DNA from: an uncultured beta proteobacterium
GTDB lineage: Bacteria > Pseudomonadota > Gammaproteobacteria > Burkholderiales > SG8-39
NCBI GenBank assembly: GCA_902826155.1
Contig: CADEDU010000100.1
Coordinates: 1 to 21,997, forward strand
DNA: 21,997 nucleotides
Reading direction: 5' to 3'
Shown here: positions 8,575 to 16,412 of the stretch, in pieces
Layout of the letters: the number at the start of each line of letters is the position of its first letter
Numbering within the stretch: the stretch's first letter is position 1
Made by a program: the position numbers and the translations under genes
The notes under the pieces: model-generated
What the model was told of the DNA's origin: nothing
Database searches by the model: none
Seen by the model: the letters and a program-made list of their open reading frames with translations, nothing else

Positions 8575-10170
8575 ATGGCCGAGATCAGCGTTACCGATTC
8601 GAGCGAAACGCCGCCGCGCATCACCATTCCCGACGCCTACAACGCCGCCTATGACCTGATCGAGCGCAACCTGCGCGCAGGCCGAGCGAGCAAGGTCGCC
8701 TTCATCGACGACAACGGTTCGTACACCTACGGCGCACTCGCCGACCGTGTCGATCGCTGCGCGCACGCGTTGACCGAACTGGGCATGCGCATGGAAGAGC
8801 GCGTCCTGATGTGCGTGCACGACACCATCGATTTTCCGACCGTGTTCCTGGGGGCGATCAAGGCGGGCATCGTGCCGATCGCCGTCAACACGCTGCTCAC
8901 CAGCGCCGACTACGAGTACATGCTGAACGACAGCCGGGCGCGCGCGCTGGTGATCTCCGCACCGCTCGCCGCAACCTTCGCAGCCGCGATCGCCAATGCG
9001 AAGCACCTGAAGCACGTGATCGTCGCCGGCGGCGCCGCCGGGCCGCATCTGTCGCTGTCGGCGTTGCTCGACCGGTCGCGCAGACCGTTCGCCGTAACGC
9101 CGACGAAACCGGACGATGCCTGCTTCTGGCTCTACTCGTCGGGCTCGACCGGCGCACCGAAAGGTACGGTGCACGTGCATTCGAGCTTGATTCAGACCGC
9201 CGAGCTCTACGCACGACCGGTCATCGGCATCAACGACAACGACGTCGTGTTCTCCGCGGCCAAGCTGTTCTTCGCCTACGGGCTGGGCAACGGACTCACC
9301 TTTCCCCTGGCAGTGGGTGCCACCGCGGTGTTGATGGCCGAACGCCCGACACCCGCGTCGGTCGCAGCGCGATTGCGCAAGCACCAGCCGACTGTTTTCT
9401 ACGGCGTGCCCACGCTGTTCGCTTCGATGCTCGCAAGCACCGAGCTGCCACGCCGCGACGAGTTGCGTCTGCGCTGCTGCACCTCCGCGGGTGAAGCGCT
9501 GCCCGAGGAAATCGGCAAGCGCTGGAAGACGCATTTCGGCGTCGACATCCTCGATGGCATCGGCTCGACCGAGATGCTGCACATCTTTCTGTCCAATCGC
9601 GCCGATGACGTGCGCTACGGCACCACGGGCAAGCCGCTACCGGGCTACGACGTGCGCCTGGTCGATGACCACGGCGCGCCGGTGCCGCAAGGAGAAGCGG
9701 GCGAGCTGCAGATCGCCGGGCCCACCAGCGCGGCCCTCTATTGGAACAACCGCGAGAAGACGCGGCACACGTTCATGGGCCCCTGGACTCGCAGCGGCGA
9801 CAAGTACGCGCAGGATGCCGACGGTTACTTCGTCTACGCCGGACGCAGCGACGACATGCTCAAAGTGAGCGGCATCTACGTTTCGCCGATCGAGGTGGAG
9901 TCGGCACTGATTGCCCACGAGGCCGTGCTCGAGTGCGGCGTCGTCGGCAAGGAAGACGAAGAGAAGCTCATCAAGCCGATCGCCTACATCGTGCTCAAGC
10001 CCGGGCGCAACGCCTCGCCCGCGCTTGCCGAAGCGCTCAAGCAACACGTCAAGGCGCAGCTCGCCCCCTACAAGTATCCCCGCTGGTTCGAATTCGTCGA
10101 CGAGCTGCCCAAGACCGCGACCGGCAAAGTTCAACGCTTCAAGTTACGTGCCATGGCGGCAAGGCAATAG
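8575..10170 (+). CDS. bclA: Benzoate-CoA ligase
   Basis: This 531-residue cytoplasmic enzyme forms benzoyl-CoA from benzoate, ATP and CoA, the entry step for BoxABC. It belongs to the adenylate-forming family: P-loop YSSGSTGAPKGT at 187-198, then VFYGVPT, DGIGSTEM, the Asp of RSGDKY, the hinge region GRSDDMLKVSGIYVSPIEVE, and catalytic Lys518 in PKTATGKVQR. The match to the BadA/BclA benzoate ligases and the box context make benzoate, or a simple substituted benzoate, the likely substrate. I chose the ATG at 8575, with AAGGAG at 8560-8565; an upstream in-frame TTG at 8542 precedes that site and is rejected. It is the first gene of the plus-strand operon. Confidence 0.95.
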   Translation: MAEISVTDSSETPPRITIPDAYNAAYDLIERNLRAGRASKVAFIDDNGSYTYGALADRVDRCAHALTELGMRMEERVLMCVHDTIDFPTVFLGAIKAGIVPIAVNTLLTSADYEYMLNDSRARALVISAPLAATFAAAIANAKHLKHVIVAGGAAGPHLSLSALLDRSRRPFAVTPTKPDDACFWLYSSGSTGAPKGTVHVHSSLIQTAELYARPVIGINDNDVVFSAAKLFFAYGLGNGLTFPLAVGATAVLMAERPTPASVAARLRKHQPTVFYGVPTLFASMLASTELPRRDELRLRCCTSAGEALPEEIGKRWKTHFGVDILDGIGSTEMLHIFLSNRADDVRYGTTGKPLPGYDVRLVDDHGAPVPQGEAGELQIAGPTSAALYWNNREKTRHTFMGPWTRSGDKYAQDADGYFVYAGRSDDMLKVSGIYVSPIEVESALIAHEAVLECGVVGKEDEEKLIKPIAYIVLKPGRNASPALAEALKQHVKAQLAPYKYPRWFEFVDELPKTATGKVQRFKLRAMAARQ

Positions 10171-10219
10171 CCGCCGCACCCCCGACAACACCCAAGCACA
10201 CCGATACAAGGAGACTGTG

Positions 10220-11419
10220 ATGTTCGATACCAAGAATCAATGCGGCGCGCGACGGCGCATCGCCGCTCGTCTGTTACCCGTTCTCGCGAGTGCTGCGCTC
10301 GCCCTGCCGATCGCGACGTTCGCGCAGGACTCGAAGTTGCGCGTCGGTCTGATGCTGCCTGCCACCGGCACGTTCGCGGCCCTCGGCAACGCCATCAGCA
10401 ACGGTTTCAAGCTCGCGGTCGCCGAGCGCGGCGGAAAGCTGGGCGGACGCGAGGTCGAGTACTTCACCGTCGACGACGAGTCCGATCCGGCCAAGGCGCC
10501 GGAGAACGCCAACAAACTCGTCAAGCGCGACAAGGTCGACGTGCTGGTCGGCACGGTGCATTCGGGCGTCGCGTTGGGCATGGCACGCGTGGCGCGCGAT
10601 ACCAAGACGCTGCTCATCGTCCCCAACGCCGGCGCCGACGAGATCACCGGCCCGCTGTGCGCGCCCAACATCTTCCGCACCTCGTTCAGCAACTGGCAAT
10701 CGAGCTTCGCGATGGGCAAGGTCGCGGCCGATCGCAAGCACAAAACCGCAGTGACCATCACCTGGAAGTACGCCGCGGGTGAGCAGATGGCCAGCGCGTT
10801 CAAAGAGGGCTTCGAGAAAGGCGGCGGCAAGGTCGTGAAGGAACTGACGGTGCCCTTCCCTACCGTGGAGTTCCAGGCGCTGCTCACCGAAATCGCCGCA
10901 CTCAAACCCGATGCCGTGTTCGCCTTCTATGCCGGAGGTGGCGCGGTGAAATTCGTGAAGGACTACGCCGCCGCCGGATTGAAAGCGAGCATCCCGCTCT
11001 ATGGGCCAGGGTTCCTCACCGACGGTACGCTGGAGGCGCAGGGCGACGCCGCGCAAGGCCTGTTCACCACGCTGCATTACGCCGACGGGCTGGACAATCC
11101 GAAGGACAAGGCGTTCCGCGCCGCCTACAGGAAGTCGCACAACGCAGATCCGGACGTCTATGCGGTCCAGGGCTATGACGCCGCGCTGCTGCTCGACGCC
11201 GGCCTCCAAGCCGTCAAAGGCGATGTGAAGAAACGCGCCGAACTGATCAACGCGATGCAGGCCGCCAAGATCGACAGCCCGCGCGGACCGTTCACCCTTT
11301 CCAAAGCGCACAACCCGGTGCAGGACATCTATCTGCGCAAGGTCGACGGCAAGCAGAACAAGCTGGTCGAGGTCGCGATCAAGGGGCTCACCGATCCAGC
11401 GCGCGGCTGCAAGTTGTAA
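10220..11419 (+). CDS. ABC transporter periplasmic binding protein (LivK-like), probably for benzoate or related aromatics
   Basis: This 399-residue exported protein of the branched-chain amino acid/amide (HAAT) uptake family begins with a signal peptide: a basic start, a hydrophobic run at about 18-34 and likely cleavage after Ala35 (TFA-QD). The mature part begins LRVGLMLPATGTFAALG, the usual type I periplasmic-binding fold start, and includes DDESDPAKAPENANKLV. AAGGAG lies six bases before the ATG. It sits 49 bases after bclA and before the cognate permeases, so the ligand is most likely benzoate or a relative rather than an amino acid. That is inferred from context; the binding residues were not resolved. 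Confidence 0.92.
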   Translation: MFDTKNQCGARRRIAARLLPVLASAALALPIATFAQDSKLRVGLMLPATGTFAALGNAISNGFKLAVAERGGKLGGREVEYFTVDDESDPAKAPENANKLVKRDKVDVLVGTVHSGVALGMARVARDTKTLLIVPNAGADEITGPLCAPNIFRTSFSNWQSSFAMGKVAADRKHKTAVTITWKYAAGEQMASAFKEGFEKGGGKVVKELTVPFPTVEFQALLTEIAALKPDAVFAFYAGGGAVKFVKDYAAAGLKASIPLYGPGFLTDGTLEAQGDAAQGLFTTLHYADGLDNPKDKAFRAAYRKSHNADPDVYAVQGYDAALLLDAGLQAVKGDVKKRAELINAMQAAKIDSPRGPFTLSKAHNPVQDIYLRKVDGKQNKLVEVAIKGLTDPARGCKL

Positions 11420-11456
11420 CGCGACGCCCTTTCGAACTTCGACCTCAGAGCCGGCG

Positions 11457-11479
11457 GCGGCGGGCACAGCGCCCGCCGC
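11457..11479. other. Intercistronic hairpin between binding-protein and permease genes
   Basis: GCGGCGGGC and GCCCGCCGC form a perfect 9-pair stem around an ACAGC loop, between the binding-protein stop and the permease ribosome site. Such structures often protect the upstream message so that the binding protein is made in excess of the membrane parts. No U-run follows, so it is not a full terminator. Confidence 0.55.
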
Positions 11480-11514
11480 AGGACCGGCGCGCGCCCTGAA
11501 AAGGAGAGGAATCG

Positions 11515-12381
11515 ATGGATCCAGTCTCGCTGCTGATCCAGATCTTGAACAGCGTCCAGTACGGTCTGCTGCTGTTCCTGGTCGCGAGCGGCCTCACGCT
11601 GATCTTCGGGATCATGGGCATCATCAATCTGGCCCATGGCAGCTTCTACATGATCGGCGCCTACATGGCGTTCTCGCTCGCCTCGCTCACCGGCAATCTG
11701 CTGGTGGCGATCGTGCTGGGCGTGGCGCTCTCGGTAGCGCTAGGCATGCTGCTCGAGTGGCTGCTCTTCAGCCATCTCTACAAGCGCGACCACCTGGAGC
11801 AGGTGTTGCTCACCTACGGACTGATCCTGATCTTCGAGGAGGTGCGCAGCTTCCTGGTGGGCGATGACGTGCACGGGGTGAAGATCCCGGCGCTGTTCGA
11901 ACACTCGATCAAGCTCACCGAGACGCTCTCCTACCCGGTGTATCGGCTGTTCATGTCGGGCGTGTGCATCCTGCTCGCAATCGCCATGTACGTGCTCATC
12001 CAGCGCACGCGCCTGGGCATGATGATCCGCGCCGGCAGCTTCAATCGCGACATGGTGCAATCGCTCGGCATCAACATCAATCTGATCTACCGACTGGTGT
12101 TCGCCCTCGGGGTCGCGCTCGCTGCTTTCGCGGGCATGCTCGCCGCGCCGATCTCCTCGGTATTCCCCGGGATGGGCAACCAGGTGCTGATCATCTGCTT
12201 CGTCGTGGTCGTGATCGGTGGCATCGGCTCGGTATGGGGCGCATTGATCGCCGCACTGGCGATCGGCCTGGCTGATACGTTCGGCAAAGTCCTGTTTCCC
12301 GACTATGCGGGAATCACCACCTATCTCCTGATGGCGGCCATCCTGTTGTGGAAGCCCGAAGGCCTGTTTGGACGCGCCTGA
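11515..12381 (+). CDS. ABC transporter permease, LivH type
   Basis: This 288-residue inner-membrane protein has about eight hydrophobic helices. It contains the typical GLTLIFGIMGIINLAHGSFYMIGAY segment in pieces (GLTLIFGIMG, then NLAHGSFYMIGAY) and the late GGIGSVWGALIAALAIGLADTF region that meets the ATPases. It forms the transmembrane channel with the next gene product. AAGGAGAGG lies shortly before the ATG. The stop is two bases before the next start, implying coupling. The length is normal for the family. Confidence 0.94.
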   Translation: MDPVSLLIQILNSVQYGLLLFLVASGLTLIFGIMGIINLAHGSFYMIGAYMAFSLASLTGNLLVAIVLGVALSVALGMLLEWLLFSHLYKRDHLEQVLLTYGLILIFEEVRSFLVGDDVHGVKIPALFEHSIKLTETLSYPVYRLFMSGVCILLAIAMYVLIQRTRLGMMIRAGSFNRDMVQSLGININLIYRLVFALGVALAAFAGMLAAPISSVFPGMGNQVLIICFVVVVIGGIGSVWGALIAALAIGLADTFGKVLFPDYAGITTYLLMAAILLWKPEGLFGRA

Positions 12382-12383
12382 TC

Positions 12384-13349
12384 ATGCTCAACAAGAACAC
12401 ATCGTGGGTCCTGCTCGCATGCGTGGCGCTGCTTGCGCTGTTTCCGCTTGCCGAAGCCGACTTCTATACCGAACTGCTGGCCAAGGTAATGATCATGGCG
12501 ATCTTCGCCATGAGCCTGGATCTGCTGGTCGGATACACCGGTCTGGTGAGCTTCGGCCACGCGGCGTACTTCGGACTGGCCGCCTATACGCTCGCGCTCG
12601 TCTCACCCAAGTACGAGGCGGCGAGTCTGTGGCTCAGCTTGCCGCTGGCAATGCTGGTGGCGGCGCTCGGCGCACTCATCATCGGCTTGTTCGTGCTCCG
12701 CACCAAGGGCATCTACTTCATCATGGTGACCCTGGCGTTCGCGCAGATGGTGTACTTCGTCTTCCACGACACGAAGCTGGGTGGCGGGTCGGACGGCGTC
12801 TACATCAACGTGAAGCCCGACGCGAGCGTGGCCGGCATCGTGCCGTTCGACCTGAGCAACGGCACGCACTTCTACTACTTCGTGCTCGTCGCCATGGTCG
12901 TGGTGTACTTGTTTCTGCGTCGCATGCTGCGCTCACCGTTCGGGCATGCGCTCATGGGCATCAAGGCGAACGAGCACCGGATGCGCTCGGTCGGCTTTCC
13001 GATCCTGCGCTACAAGCTCGCGGCGTTCACCATCGCAGGCAGCCTGGCCGGGCTCGCCGGATACCTGTCGGCGTGCCAGTTCGGGTTCGTCAATCCCGAA
13101 ATCCTCTCGTGGCACCAGTCGGGCAACGTGCTGTTGATGGTGATCCTGGGCGGGCTGGGCAATCTCTACGGCGCGATCGCCGGAGCATTCGTGTTCGTGC
13201 TGCTGCAGGAGATCTTCTCCTCGATCACCAAGCACTGGCAGTTCTGGCTCGGCCTGGTGATCGTGCTGCTGGTGCTGTTCCTGCCCGGCGGCTTGGCAAG
13301 CCTGACGAAGCGAGTACGCGGTGCGTTGATCGGAGCGACCGACAAATGA
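12384..13349 (+). CDS. ABC transporter permease, LivM type
   Basis: This 321-residue inner-membrane protein starts MLNKNTSWVLLACVALLALF. The family signature LLVGYTGLVSFGHAAYFGLAAY follows in the second hydrophobic block, and LGGLGNLYGAIAGAFVF near the end is the ATPase-coupling region. I chose the ATG at 12384, two bases after the LivH stop; a longer reading from 12348 would overlap that gene by over 30 bases. The end overlaps the next start by ATGA. It pairs with the LivH-type permease. Confidence 0.93.
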   Translation: MLNKNTSWVLLACVALLALFPLAEADFYTELLAKVMIMAIFAMSLDLLVGYTGLVSFGHAAYFGLAAYTLALVSPKYEAASLWLSLPLAMLVAALGALIIGLFVLRTKGIYFIMVTLAFAQMVYFVFHDTKLGGGSDGVYINVKPDASVAGIVPFDLSNGTHFYYFVLVAMVVVYLFLRRMLRSPFGHALMGIKANEHRMRSVGFPILRYKLAAFTIAGSLAGLAGYLSACQFGFVNPEILSWHQSGNVLLMVILGGLGNLYGAIAGAFVFVLLQEIFSSITKHWQFWLGLVIVLLVLFLPGGLASLTKRVRGALIGATDK

Positions 13350-14128
13350 GCCCCTCAGCACAAATCGACGGCGCGGTGCTCTCGACCCAGGCCCTCACCC
13401 GACATTTCGGCGGATTGGCGGCGAACAGCAACGTTTCGATCGCGCTCGAACGCGGCAAGCTGCATGCCGTGCTCGGGCCCAACGGTGCGGGCAAGACCAC
13501 GCTCATCAATCTGCTCTCGGGCGATCTCCCTGCCTCATCGGGAAGCATCCGGTACAAGGGCGAGGAGATTGTCGGCTTGAGCGCCGACGAGCGCTCACGA
13601 CTGGGGATCGGCCGCAGCTACCAGAAGACCAACATCTTTCCGGGCTTCACCGCGTTCGAGAACTGTCGCCTCGCGGCACAATCGCGTACACCCAATGCGC
13701 TTCGGATCTTCTCCAATGCGCAGTCGGGCTACCGGTCGATCAATGACGCCGCGCACGTTGCGCTGGAGCAGGCCGGGCTTGCGCGACGCGCCGACGTCGT
13801 TGCGGCTACCCTGAGTCACGGTGAACAACGCCAACTGGAGATCGCGATGGTGCTCGCCACCCGACCCGAGGTCCTGCTCCTGGATGAGCCGCTCGCCGGC
13901 ATGGGATCGGAGGAATCCGCGAGCATGGTCGAGTTGCTGAAAAAACTCACGCCCGGACACGCGATCATGCTGGTCGAGCACGACATGGACGCCGTCTTCG
14001 CCGTGGCCAACGTGGTGACGGTCATGGTGAACGGGCAGGTCCTGGAGACGGGCACACCCGAAGCGATTCGCGCCAGCCCGCAAGTCCAGCAGGCCTACCT
14101 TGGCCATGGAGAGATGCACCATGAGTGA
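13346..14128 (+). CDS. ABC transporter ATPase, LivG type
   Basis: This 260-residue cytoplasmic ATPase powers uptake. Walker A is GPNGAGKTT at about 44-52, the signature is LSHGEQRQLEIA (a LivG-like variant of LSGGQ), Walker B is VLLLDEPLAGM, and the switch His is in LVEHDMDAVF. The ATG lies within the LivM stop (ATGA), and the stop overlaps the following ATPase by eight bases. A much longer open reading in this frame extends far upstream through the LivM gene and is only a shadow. The C-terminal GHGEMHHE tail is short and of unknown use. Confidence 0.94.
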   Translation: MSPSAQIDGAVLSTQALTRHFGGLAANSNVSIALERGKLHAVLGPNGAGKTTLINLLSGDLPASSGSIRYKGEEIVGLSADERSRLGIGRSYQKTNIFPGFTAFENCRLAAQSRTPNALRIFSNAQSGYRSINDAAHVALEQAGLARRADVVAATLSHGEQRQLEIAMVLATRPEVLLLDEPLAGMGSEESASMVELLKKLTPGHAIMLVEHDMDAVFAVANVVTVMVNGQVLETGTPEAIRASPQVQQAYLGHGEMHHE

Positions 14129-14834
14129 AGTTCTTCTCGAAGCACGCGGCCTGCACAGCTTCTACGGCGCAAGCCACATCCTGCACGGCATCGACTTCAA
14201 GCTGAGCGCCGGTGAGACCGTCGGCCTGATGGGCCGCAACGGCATGGGCAAGACCACCCTGATCCGCAGCATGCTCGGGCTCGTGCCGCCGCGCCACGGT
14301 GAAGTGAAAGTGCGGGGCCAGACGATGACCGGTTCCGCGCCCTACCTGATCGCGCGGCGCGGCATCGCCTACGTGCCCGAAGGCCGCGGGATCTTTCCTA
14401 ACCTGTCGGTGCGCGAGAACCTGGTCATGGCGGCGCGAGTCGGCATCGATGGACGCAACGAATGGAACTACGAGCGCGTACTCGATACCTTTCCGCGGCT
14501 GGCCGAGCGCCTCAGCAACGGCGGCGGCCAACTCTCCGGTGGCGAGCAGCAGATGCTCACGATCGGCCGCGCGCTCATGACCAACCCCGACGCGCTGATC
14601 CTCGACGAGGCGACCGAAGGGCTCGCCCCGCTCATCGCCCGCGAGATCTGGCGTATCGTCGCCCAGATCAAGACCAGTGGAATCGCCACGGTCATCGTCG
14701 ACAAGAACCACCCTTCGGTCACGGCGATCGCCGATCGCAACGTGATTCTGGTGAAGGGCCAGGTGGTGTTCGAGGGTTCGAGCGCGGAGCTGCGCGCCAA
14801 GCCCGAGATCATTCGGCAACACCTGGGCGTGTGA
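14121..14834 (+). CDS. ABC transporter ATPase, LivF type
   Basis: This 237-residue partner ATPase has Walker A GRNGMGKT at 38-45, signature QLSGGEQQML at about 137-146 and Walker B ALILDEATEGLAP at about 158-170. The H-loop region reads VDKNHPSV, with Asn where most ABC ATPases have His, as is usual for LivF-like proteins. The ATG at 14121 gives the family's normal start (MSEVLLEARGL) and follows GGAGAG; earlier in-frame ATGs at 14100 and 14106 lie deeper inside the preceding gene. It is the last recognisable transporter gene, with 72 bases to the next gene. Confidence 0.94.
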   Translation: MSEVLLEARGLHSFYGASHILHGIDFKLSAGETVGLMGRNGMGKTTLIRSMLGLVPPRHGEVKVRGQTMTGSAPYLIARRGIAYVPEGRGIFPNLSVRENLVMAARVGIDGRNEWNYERVLDTFPRLAERLSNGGGQLSGGEQQMLTIGRALMTNPDALILDEATEGLAPLIAREIWRIVAQIKTSGIATVIVDKNHPSVTAIADRNVILVKGQVVFEGSSAELRAKPEIIRQHLGV

Positions 14835-14906
14835 GGAGCCGTCTCGCGAAACGTGCGATGTGACGAGTGAAGCGCTGCATACCTTCTTCGCAACCAGGAG
14901 CATTCC

Positions 14907-15575
14907 ATGAACAAATTCGGAATCGATCAACAGGCGCTGGTCGAGCAGTTCACGCAAGCGGCGGCTAAAGGGGCCGAGCAGATGCGCAAGGCGGTGCACG
15001 ACGCAACACTCCAGGCGCTGCAAGGACGCGAACTCAGTCTCAAGAACATCCGTAGTGCGCTCGCGGGCGTGACCCAGGCCGTCGGCGCGGGCGCGGCGAA
15101 CGCAGGCGTCTCACAGCTCGACGCCATGATCGAGACCGGCATAGCAGGCATGGACGAGGCACTGCTCAAGGCGGTGGACGCCAATCGCATCGCCTTGCAG
15201 CAGCTCGTCGATCAGGGTGTGTCACTACGTGAGACGCATCTGAAGAAGGCGCTCGGCGACCTGGAGAAAATGGAGGACACGCTGTTCGCCGCCATCCAGA
15301 AAGCAGCAGCGAGCGCGAGCGGGACGATGGCGGGCCCGTGGGCTCAAGTTCTCGAGCGATTCACGTCCGGCGCCACGCTGACCGGCGCGAAAGCGACGAG
15401 CTCCGTCGAAGGGCTGATGGCGCAGATGCAAACCGCAATGCGTGAGAGCCGGGCTGCGAGCTTGAAGGGCGCACAGGCGCTTGCGGAAAGCTACACCGCG
15501 CTGGCCAGCGGCGTGCTGATCGGCATGGCAGACGCGTTGCGGCAAGGGCAGGTCAAGGCGTCGCGCAAAAAGTGA
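14907..15575 (+). CDS. Unrecognised Ala-rich helical protein in the benzoate operon
   Basis: This 222-residue protein has no signal peptide, no long membrane segment, no Cys and only one Trp. It is predicted by eye to be almost wholly helical, with amphipathic heptad-like stretches (SQLDAMIETGIAGMDEALLKAV, read in pieces as SQLDAMIETG and DEALLKAVDANRIALQQLV) and a basic end (VKASRKK). AGGAG precedes the ATG. Its place between the transporter and the thioesterase suggests a link to benzoyl-CoA metabolism. The composition resembles phasins, the granule-coating proteins, and a PHA synthase lies nearby, but no phasin motif is evident. It may match the Pfam family DUF6781; that is from memory and unverified. 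I assign no function. Confidence 0.85.
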   Translation: MNKFGIDQQALVEQFTQAAAKGAEQMRKAVHDATLQALQGRELSLKNIRSALAGVTQAVGAGAANAGVSQLDAMIETGIAGMDEALLKAVDANRIALQQLVDQGVSLRETHLKKALGDLEKMEDTLFAAIQKAAASASGTMAGPWAQVLERFTSGATLTGAKATSSVEGLMAQMQTAMRESRAASLKGAQALAESYTALASGVLIGMADALRQGQVKASRKK

Positions 15576-15608
15576 GCAGCCGCAGTCGTTGCCGACACTG
15601 AGCGAGCC

Positions 15609-16034
15609 ATGGCAATCACCTTCTCCACCGAACGCAAGATCCGTTTCTCGCACTGCGATCCGGCGGGCATCGTTTATTTCGTCAACTTCTTCGACATGAT
15701 CGGCGGATGCGTCGAGGACTGGTTCGATCGCGCCGTCGGCCTGCCGTTCAACGAAATGCACCTGCGACGACGCGTGGGCTTCCCGATCGTCAACACCAGC
15801 TGCGAGTTTTCGCGTCCGTGTCACCTCGGCGACCGACTCGTCCTGGAGCTCGAGGTCGCGCAGCTCGGACGCAGCTCGATCGAGTTCGCGCTTTGCGGGC
15901 GCGTCGGCGAGGAAGAGAAGTTCCGCGCCCGGCACAAGGTCGCGATGATGTCGCTCGACACGCTGCGCGCGGTGCCGATCCCCGACGACTTGCGCGCCAG
16001 GATGCTGCCTTACGTTGCCGGGAAGAACGGTTGA
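15609..16034 (+). CDS. Hot-dog acyl-CoA thioesterase (4HBT type), probably benzoyl-CoA thioesterase
   Basis: This 141-residue protein has the 4-hydroxybenzoyl-CoA thioesterase motif FSHCDPAGIVYFVNFFDM. Asp17 is at the same position as the catalytic Asp17 of the Pseudomonas CBS3 enzyme. The length is standard, and these enzymes work as cytoplasmic tetramers. A benzoyl-CoA thioesterase is known from the Azoarcus evansii box cluster, where it is thought to free CoA trapped as acyl-CoA; the same role is inferred here. The gene is 33 bases after the helical protein and has only a weak ribosome site (GAGCGA). It is the last gene before a strong terminator. A 4-hydroxybenzoyl-CoA or other aryl-CoA substrate remains possible. 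Confidence 0.92.
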   Translation: MAITFSTERKIRFSHCDPAGIVYFVNFFDMIGGCVEDWFDRAVGLPFNEMHLRRRVGFPIVNTSCEFSRPCHLGDRLVLELEVAQLGRSSIEFALCGRVGEEEKFRARHKVAMMSLDTLRAVPIPDDLRARMLPYVAGKNG

Positions 16035-16110
16035 TGGATTGATGCGTGCTCGGTCGGCATCGCGGATCGCCGGACAGCGATAGCCCGGCGGCCGATACCG
16101 CCGCGGCAAA

Positions 16111-16147
16111 GAAAAAGGGCACTTGATCGAATCAAGTGCCCTTTTTC
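16111..16147. terminator. Bidirectional intrinsic terminator
   Basis: A perfect 17-pair stem (GAAAAAGGGCACTTGAT with its complement) surrounds a three-base CGA loop. It has an A-tract on one side and a T-tract on the other. It lies 76 bases after the thioesterase stop on the plus strand and 9 bases beyond the tRNA end on the minus strand, so it can end both transcripts. Confidence 0.95.
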
Positions 16148-16156
16148 ACGCGTGTT

Positions 16157-16233
16157 TGGCGCGCCCGGCAGGATTTGAACCCACGACCCCTTGGTTCGTA
16201 GCCAAGTACTCTATCCAACTGAGCTACGGGCGC
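16157..16233 (-). tRNA. tRNA-Arg (anticodon ACG)
   Basis: On the minus strand the acceptor stem GCGCCCG pairs with CGGGCGC. The D-arm contains AGCTCAGTTGGATAGAG, the anticodon stem TTGG/CCAA carries the loop CTACGAA, and the T-loop is GGTTCAAATCC. The discriminator is G and the 3' CCA is encoded (16157-16159). The total is 77 bases. The ACG anticodon is normally edited to ICG to read CGU/CGC/CGA. Confidence 0.97.
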
Positions 16234-16244
16234 GAAGGGGCGGG

Positions 16245-16250
16245 AGTATA
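16245..16250 (-). promoter_or_regulatory. Probable -10 element of the tRNA-Arg gene
   Basis: TATACT on the minus strand lies 11 bases before the tRNA 5' end and is followed by a GC-rich CCCGCCCC stretch, as is common for stable-RNA promoters. No convincing -35 hexamer was seen. Confidence 0.5.
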
Positions 16251-16412
16251 GCAGGGGCGGAGCCGTTTTTGCGCACCGAATCGGGCACTTAGCGGGCCAC
16301 GCAGCGGTTTGATCCGACTCCCCTGGCGGGTCGCGCCGCGCTTTGATCTCGCTCAATTGACTGCGCCGGGGACCGGCGTTCCATGGTGGTCAAACGCCTA
16401 CCGGAGAGCCCC

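Noticed and set aside
8485..9582. 365-codon minus-strand reading antisense to bclA
   Set aside because: The ligase on the other strand has every family motif; the antisense reading has shadow composition.
12368..13345. Upstream extension of the LivG reading frame through the LivM gene
   Set aside because: The Arg-rich text there is out of frame with the membrane protein; the true start is the ATG overlapping the LivM stop.
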